From contig NZ_CP020738.1 in NCBI RefSeq assembly GCF_002097715.1, positions 3,100,001-3,164,000 of the forward strand: a stretch of 64,000 nucleotides of DNA. Direction: 5' to 3'. Each line of letters opens with the position of its first letter. Position 1 is the stretch's first letter. Source of the stretch: Burkholderia ubonensis subsp. mesacidophila (lineage in GTDB: Bacteria > Pseudomonadota > Gammaproteobacteria > Burkholderiales > Burkholderiaceae). Made by a program: the position numbers and the translations under genes. This document shows, one piece after another, positions 60,169 to 64,000 of this stretch. The notes under the pieces were generated by a model, which was not told the origin of the DNA, did not search any database, and worked only from the letters and a program-made list of their open reading frames with translations.

Positions 60169-61536
60169 TCAGTTACTTACAAACTCACCCATTGAATGGG
60201 CATATGGTTTAAGTTCATTTTGGTAAATGAACGGAGAATGCGTAACAGCAATCAATCCAGAGCAGAACGTCGCCTTCCAGATATCCAGCAGGAATCGACG
60301 CTGCCAAGGCACGGAAAGTGATAACTCTGGCTCGTCGATGAGGACCAGATAGTTCTTATTTCCAGAAAGATAAACGTGACTGAATAGCGAAACAATCTGC
60401 TTTTCACCGGAAGACAGCTCCTTCAAATCGATACGCTCCAGGCCCGCCCTCGGCTCTTTGGGCACAATCTCGAAAGAGAACGTCGCACTATTGTAATTGA
60501 ATTTTTTATCGGTGATATATTGAGAGCAAAGCTCGCAAAATCGCGCAATATTCATCTCCCTTTCCGAGAGAGATTGCTGAAATCTAAGCAGCTTTATAAA
60601 ATAGTGAGTAACGATCTTAGCGTGCTCATTTATAGCACCCTTCGACTGCGCAGATGCAATTACATTATATAGATGCTCTCGATCAGATTGACCCAAAATC
60701 GTATCGTGAATCCGATTCAATACTGAACGGATAGTATTTTCGGATGCATTAGTTATTTCACTAACATCAGTGCGCTCGTACTCCCTATTCACTACGTCGC
60801 CCAAGTAACGCAACGTCAAGCTATTAAGATTTTCACGCTCAAACTCCTTCAAGCCATCCAAGGTTCGCTCGATAGCAAATTCGACATCTCTCATGCCGAA
60901 TTCTACAAGTTCGATATAGGCAGATTCGTTTTCCGGCTGTCGATTGCGTAGCCTCCCCTTTTTTATGCCATCAGAATCCACACCCTCAAAAATACTGCCC
61001 AATTCTCGCTCAATTCGACGATAAGTAGGCAAATACAAAATTTGAGCATCGATTGCCGCTCTGATTTTGACTCGCAACTCTTGCAATTCCTTTGCAGCAC
61101 CCTTGAGGCGACCATCAAACAATTCAGCTTGCCTCAATAAATCAGCAGATGCGAAATCGCCGTGTCGGTACGCGCGCTGCAACTCAATTGCCACATCTTC
61201 AGGTAAGTTTCCGTTTTCAAGAGCGAGTTGATAGCGTCGACGTGATGCGGACGGCATCGAGTACAGTGCAGCTCTATCAAATTTTGTTGTGGCCAGGATA
61301 TCTTTTTTTAATATCTTGAATTCCACCCCACCAATAACGAGAGTTATGTAATTAAACTTAAATGCGGATAGTGAAATCCAGCGCCCCGCAAGTGCGTAGA
61401 AAATAATCCGAAGAAACGTTGTTTTCCCGGAGCCGTTTTCGCCAACAATAATCAGCGTCCCATCCACGACTTCCGCGTCGATTGTCGTCGAACCATGAAG
61501 GCCGACAACCCGAACTCTTTCAAGCTTATTAAGCAT
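60169..61536 (-). CDS. ariA: AAA/ABC-type ATPase, PARIS AriA-like
   Basis: The 455-residue ATPase has Walker A GENGSGKT (32-39), a long helical insertion, the signature LSSGEK (374-379), Walker B YLVLIDEPELSL (D401, E402) and the switch His in VTHSP (H423). It belongs to the OLD/SMC-like AAA_15/AAA_21 group used as a sensor in PARIS (AriA), Gabija-like and other defence pairs. In PARIS, AriA holds AriB until an anti-restriction protein is sensed. AAGGGGAAA stands before the ATG. GC is far below the genome. Confidence 0.7.
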   Translation of the reverse strand: MLNKLERVRVVGLHGSTTIDAEVVDGTLIIVGENGSGKTTFLRIIFYALAGRWISLSAFKFNYITLVIGGVEFKILKKDILATTKFDRAALYSMPSASRRRYQLALENGNLPEDVAIELQRAYRHGDFASADLLRQAELFDGRLKGAAKELQELRVKIRAAIDAQILYLPTYRRIERELGSIFEGVDSDGIKKGRLRNRQPENESAYIELVEFGMRDVEFAIERTLDGLKEFERENLNSLTLRYLGDVVNREYERTDVSEITNASENTIRSVLNRIHDTILGQSDREHLYNVIASAQSKGAINEHAKIVTHYFIKLLRFQQSLSEREMNIARFCELCSQYITDKKFNYNSATFSFEIVPKEPRAGLERIDLKELSSGEKQIVSLFSHVYLSGNKNYLVLIDEPELSLSVPWQRRFLLDIWKATFCSGLIAVTHSPFIYQNELKPYAHSMGEFVSN

Positions 61537-62186
61537 TTTCCCCTTCTTTAATCTAACTGACAGTCGAGACTAGCAAGTGCCGGACGTAGACTATCGCCCA
61601 GTGACGGCCCATTAAAACACCATATGTGTTTTGCATACGCGTTTAGCATCTGCTTACTTCCACAACTTTACACTCAATCGCACACGTCGCAGAAGTACAT
61701 TTCGTGATGCGAGTGCAGAGAAGGTGCGTCTACTGGACTACATACAAGGGTTAAGCAAGCACGGATCGCAGTTCAAGGACGAGCAAGCTGCATAGGAGAA
61801 AAGGTAGCAAGAAGAGCGCTACCACCAAGAAAGCCTCGACCACGTAACAGGAACAGATGCGGCAGGTTCACAAAAAATGACCGCGCGTCCTCAATGACAG
61901 AAATCTATCGAGCCAGACAATGCGCATAGCAAGCCGTACCACCGTCCGAGTGAGTTCAGTAGATTGCAGATGGTGAAGGCCCTTAGGAGGCTTGTAACAC
62001 ACGCCTTTGACTCACGGCCACACGACCGCCTAGCTCCGATTGCGGTCGTAACTAGAGGTTTGTTTATACGAACGGCGGATCGGGGTCGGCAAGCGACATC
62101 CCCGAAAATCCACCAGGAATTTCTTCCACCTTGGCGCCCGACTATTGTCATGCGATAAAGGGTTTTCCCTGACCCGGAGCACGAGA
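61537..62186. other. Low-GC intergenic region at the edge of the defence islet
   Basis: About 650 bases upstream of the ATPase gene. It holds a 54-codon frame (61631-61795, TTG start) with a coding-like end (SAEKVRLLDYIQGLSKHG... to TAG) that I could not place; it may be the tail of a broken gene. A second low-GC part reaches to about 62150, where normal GC returns. No att repeats or tRNA were seen. Confidence 0.45.
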
Positions 62187-62405
62187 ATGTCGACCCTGGA
62201 AGCCTTCCGGTTCGTGCTGGACGATGCACGCACCCCCGAAATCATTCGTCATCACGTCGTCGACGCGTTGCAGTACGCGCTGCGCAACTACGGACAGGTC
62301 TTCACCGCGAAGGAAGTGCAGTGGCTGACGCAATGGGACGATGCGCGCCTGCCGCTGGCGGCGAGGAAGGAGCTGGACAAGCGCGAACCCGAAGTCGCGC
62401 GCTGA
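62187..62405 (+). CDS. Small conserved-looking protein of unknown function
   Basis: The 72-residue protein (MSTLEAFRFVLDDARTPEII, then RHHVVDALQYALRNYGQVFT and AKEVQWLTQWDDARLPLAAR) is predicted all-helical with no signal. The ATG at 62187 has GGAG 8 bases upstream. It is a single gene convergent with the DUF748 gene. Function unknown. Confidence 0.65.
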   Translation: MSTLEAFRFVLDDARTPEIIRHHVVDALQYALRNYGQVFTAKEVQWLTQWDDARLPLAARKELDKREPEVAR

Positions 62406-62460
62406 ACACGCTGCCGTCACCGCCGCGCGCCTGGCACGGCGGTGACGGCGCGCGGCGGGA

Positions 62461-64000
62461 TTACTTCAACCCGAAGTCGACGCGCGTCGTCGCGCCCTTG
62501 TCCTCGATGCCCTTCGCATCGAGCTTCGGCGCGACGATGAACATCCGGCTCGCATCGATCTTCCCTTCGAGGTACTGACGCACCGACTGCGCGCGCGCCT
62601 GCGCGAGCGTGCGCAGGCTGCCTTCGTCGACCGGCGCGTGCTCGGCGAGCGCCTGCTTCATGTCGTCGTCCGGCAGCGTCTTCTGCAGGCCGATCAGGTT
62701 GCGCGGCTTCTTGAAGTCGGCGGCCTTGTACGCACGCGTCAGGTACGTGTGGTATTCGGCCGGCTCGACCTTCACCGAGCGCGGATCGATGCTCTCGCCC
62801 TGCCCGACGACGTCCTTCAGCTTCTGCTGGCGCACGAGCCGCTCGACGTAGGTTTGGCGCAGCCCCGGCGTGTCCTTGTCCGGATCGACGCGGCCGATCA
62901 GGTCGAGGCGGATCGACTGCTTCTCGTTCAGCATCTTCACGACCGTGTCGAGCTTCTTCTGCTGCGCGTCGGCGAGCTCGTCCGAGCCCGGCGCGAACTC
63001 GACGTAGCCGAGCTCCTCGCCGCCGCTGCCGAACGCGTGCGCGAGCAGCGTGAACGGCGACGTGACCGCCTTCGCGATCAGGTTCAGCACCGCGCGCCAG
63101 ACCAGCCCGCCGACGCTGAACTCCGGATTCGACAGCGAGCCCGACACCGGCAGGTTCACGTCGATCTCGCCGCGCGAGTTCTTCAGCAGCGAGATCGCGA
63201 GCTTCACCGGCAGCTTGGTCGCCGTGTCGTTCTCGACGCGGTCGCCGAACGTCAGCTGGTCGATGAAGATGTGGTTGTTCGCCGACAGCTGGTCGTTCGC
63301 AAGCTCGTAATGCAGGTCGACGTTGAGCTTGCCCTTCGTGATCGGATAGCCCGCGTACTTCGCCGAATACGGCGTCAGGTTGGTCAGCTCGATGTCGTGC
63401 GCGGTCGCGGTGAGGTCGAGCGCCGGCTTCGCGATCAACGGGTTGACCGAGCCCTTGATCGAGATCGGCCCGTTGCCCGCGAGGTTCGCGGCGACGTCGA
63501 CCGGTGCGGACGTGGTCGAATCGGTGCCGAACGCGCCGATCGTGCCCTTGATCGCGACGAGGTTCGCCGTGTAGTTCGGCTTGATGAAGTTGTCGGTGTA
63601 GTTCACGCGGCCGTTCTGCAGCACGAACTCGCCGAAATGCACCCGCACCGGGTTCTGCGGCGGCGGCGCGGCCTTGACGACCGCCGTCGCCGACGCGGCG
63701 GCCGGCGCGGACGCCTGCTGCGCGGCCGACGCCGCCTGCGCGACGGCCGTCGCCGACGCGCCCTGCGGCGACAGCGGCACCGGCTCGCCCTTGCTCGTGT
63801 CGCGCGTCAGCGACTGCGCGGGGCCCGATTCCTTCGCGACGATGTCCTTCAGGTTCAGCCGCCCTTGCGCGTCGAGCAGCACGCGGCCGTAGAAGTTCGA
63901 GAACGTCACGCGCGCCGCGTCGACGTCGGTGCCCTTCTCGTCGTAGGTCGCCTTCAGGTTCGACAGCGCGAGCGAGCGCCAGCCCGCGAACGGGTCGGAC
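62461..64000 (-). CDS. DUF748/AsmA-like large envelope protein, C-terminal part
   Basis: The frame is open from the right edge (first residues SDPFAGWRSLALSNLKATYD) to a stop at 62461, at least 513 codons. It shows the DUF748 pattern of alternating strands (FGEFVLQNGRVNYTDNFIKP, PITKGKLNVDLHYELANDQL), an Ala-rich linker near the visible N-side and a conserved end VDEGSLRTLAQARAQSVRQY. DUF748 proteins are AsmA-like periplasmic proteins anchored in the inner membrane, presumably with envelope lipid roles. The start lies outside the window. Confidence 0.88.
   Translation of the reverse strand, partial: SDPFAGWRSLALSNLKATYDEKGTDVDAARVTFSNFYGRVLLDAQGRLNLKDIVAKESGPAQSLTRDTSKGEPVPLSPQGASATAVAQAASAAQQASAPAAASATAVVKAAPPPQNPVRVHFGEFVLQNGRVNYTDNFIKPNYTANLVAIKGTIGAFGTDSTTSAPVDVAANLAGNGPISIKGSVNPLIAKPALDLTATAHDIELTNLTPYSAKYAGYPITKGKLNVDLHYELANDQLSANNHIFIDQLTFGDRVENDTATKLPVKLAISLLKNSRGEIDVNLPVSGSLSNPEFSVGGLVWRAVLNLIAKAVTSPFTLLAHAFGSGGEELGYVEFAPGSDELADAQQKKLDTVVKMLNEKQSIRLDLIGRVDPDKDTPGLRQTYVERLVRQQKLKDVVGQGESIDPRSVKVEPAEYHTYLTRAYKAADFKKPRNLIGLQKTLPDDDMKQALAEHAPVDEGSLRTLAQARAQSVRQYLEGKIDASRMFIVAPKLDAKGIEDKGATTRVDFGLK

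Noticed and set aside
1..64000. CRISPR arrays, tRNA and rRNA genes
   Set aside because: No regularly spaced direct repeats and no tRNA/rRNA-like sequence was found by reading; a tRNAscan or CRISPR search would settle it.

Overview
The base composition (high GC, strong third-position GC in most genes) and gene content (FabV enoyl-ACP reductase, ETHE1-rhodanese fusion, OpcP-type porin, many LysR regulators, a TOMM cluster of the kind known from the pseudomallei/mallei group) point to a Burkholderia chromosome. No replication origin, rRNA, tRNA or CRISPR array was seen, so the replicon cannot be named.

Layout. Bases 1-15400 are ordinary accessory-metabolic genes: a ureidoglycine aminohydrolase, small exported proteins, a HIT protein, a secreted beta-propeller, a serine hydrolase, a GST, a GbsR/MarR regulator that probably controls a three-gene operon through a palindromic operator, fabV, a divergent SDR/TetR pair, and an OsmC-methyltransferase pair. 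Bases 15400-17520 have clearly lower GC and hold an unrecognised beta-rich protein, inverted repeats and the C-terminal remnant of an H-type-lectin-like protein: the ragged edge of the next island. Bases 17523-25644 (all minus strand) are a thiazole/oxazole-modified microcin (TOMM) RiPP operon: an FHA protein, a kinase/cyclase/ATPase giant, two NHLP-leader precursor peptides and a fused E1-like/YcaO cyclodehydratase. No flavin dehydrogenase and no exporter gene are present in it.

Bases 26100-35450 mix a damaged ArsR plus two SRPBCC proteins, an orphan low-GC cyclase-fold protein, a DsbA-like isomerase, a LysR/MFS divergent pair, a PAP2 phosphatase, a 273-bp MITE-like element made of terminal repeats plus two long perfect hairpins, and a sulfur/peroxide pair (persulfide dioxygenase-rhodanese and 1-Cys peroxiredoxin). 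The MITE supplies the stop codon of the dioxygenase gene. Bases 35900-38460 hold a small exported protein and a secreted Agd3-like (CE18-type) polysaccharide deacetylase. Bases 38500-50100 include a GFA protein, ArgP-like LysR, threonine aldolase, small exported proteins, cyanide-insensitive-type cytochrome bd oxidase with its DUF2474 peptide under a perfect ANR/FNR box, a toxin-first HipA/HipB module behind a large inverted repeat, and a porin.

Bases 50155-54551 are a four-gene ABC importer operon plus a LOG-like protein, with a divergent LysR. After two secreted proteins comes a low-GC defence islet (59202-61536) whose AAA ATPase and TOPRIM/DUF4435 pair fits the PARIS (AriA/AriB) anti-phage system. 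The window closes with a small unknown protein and the C-terminal part of a DUF748/AsmA-like protein running off the right edge.
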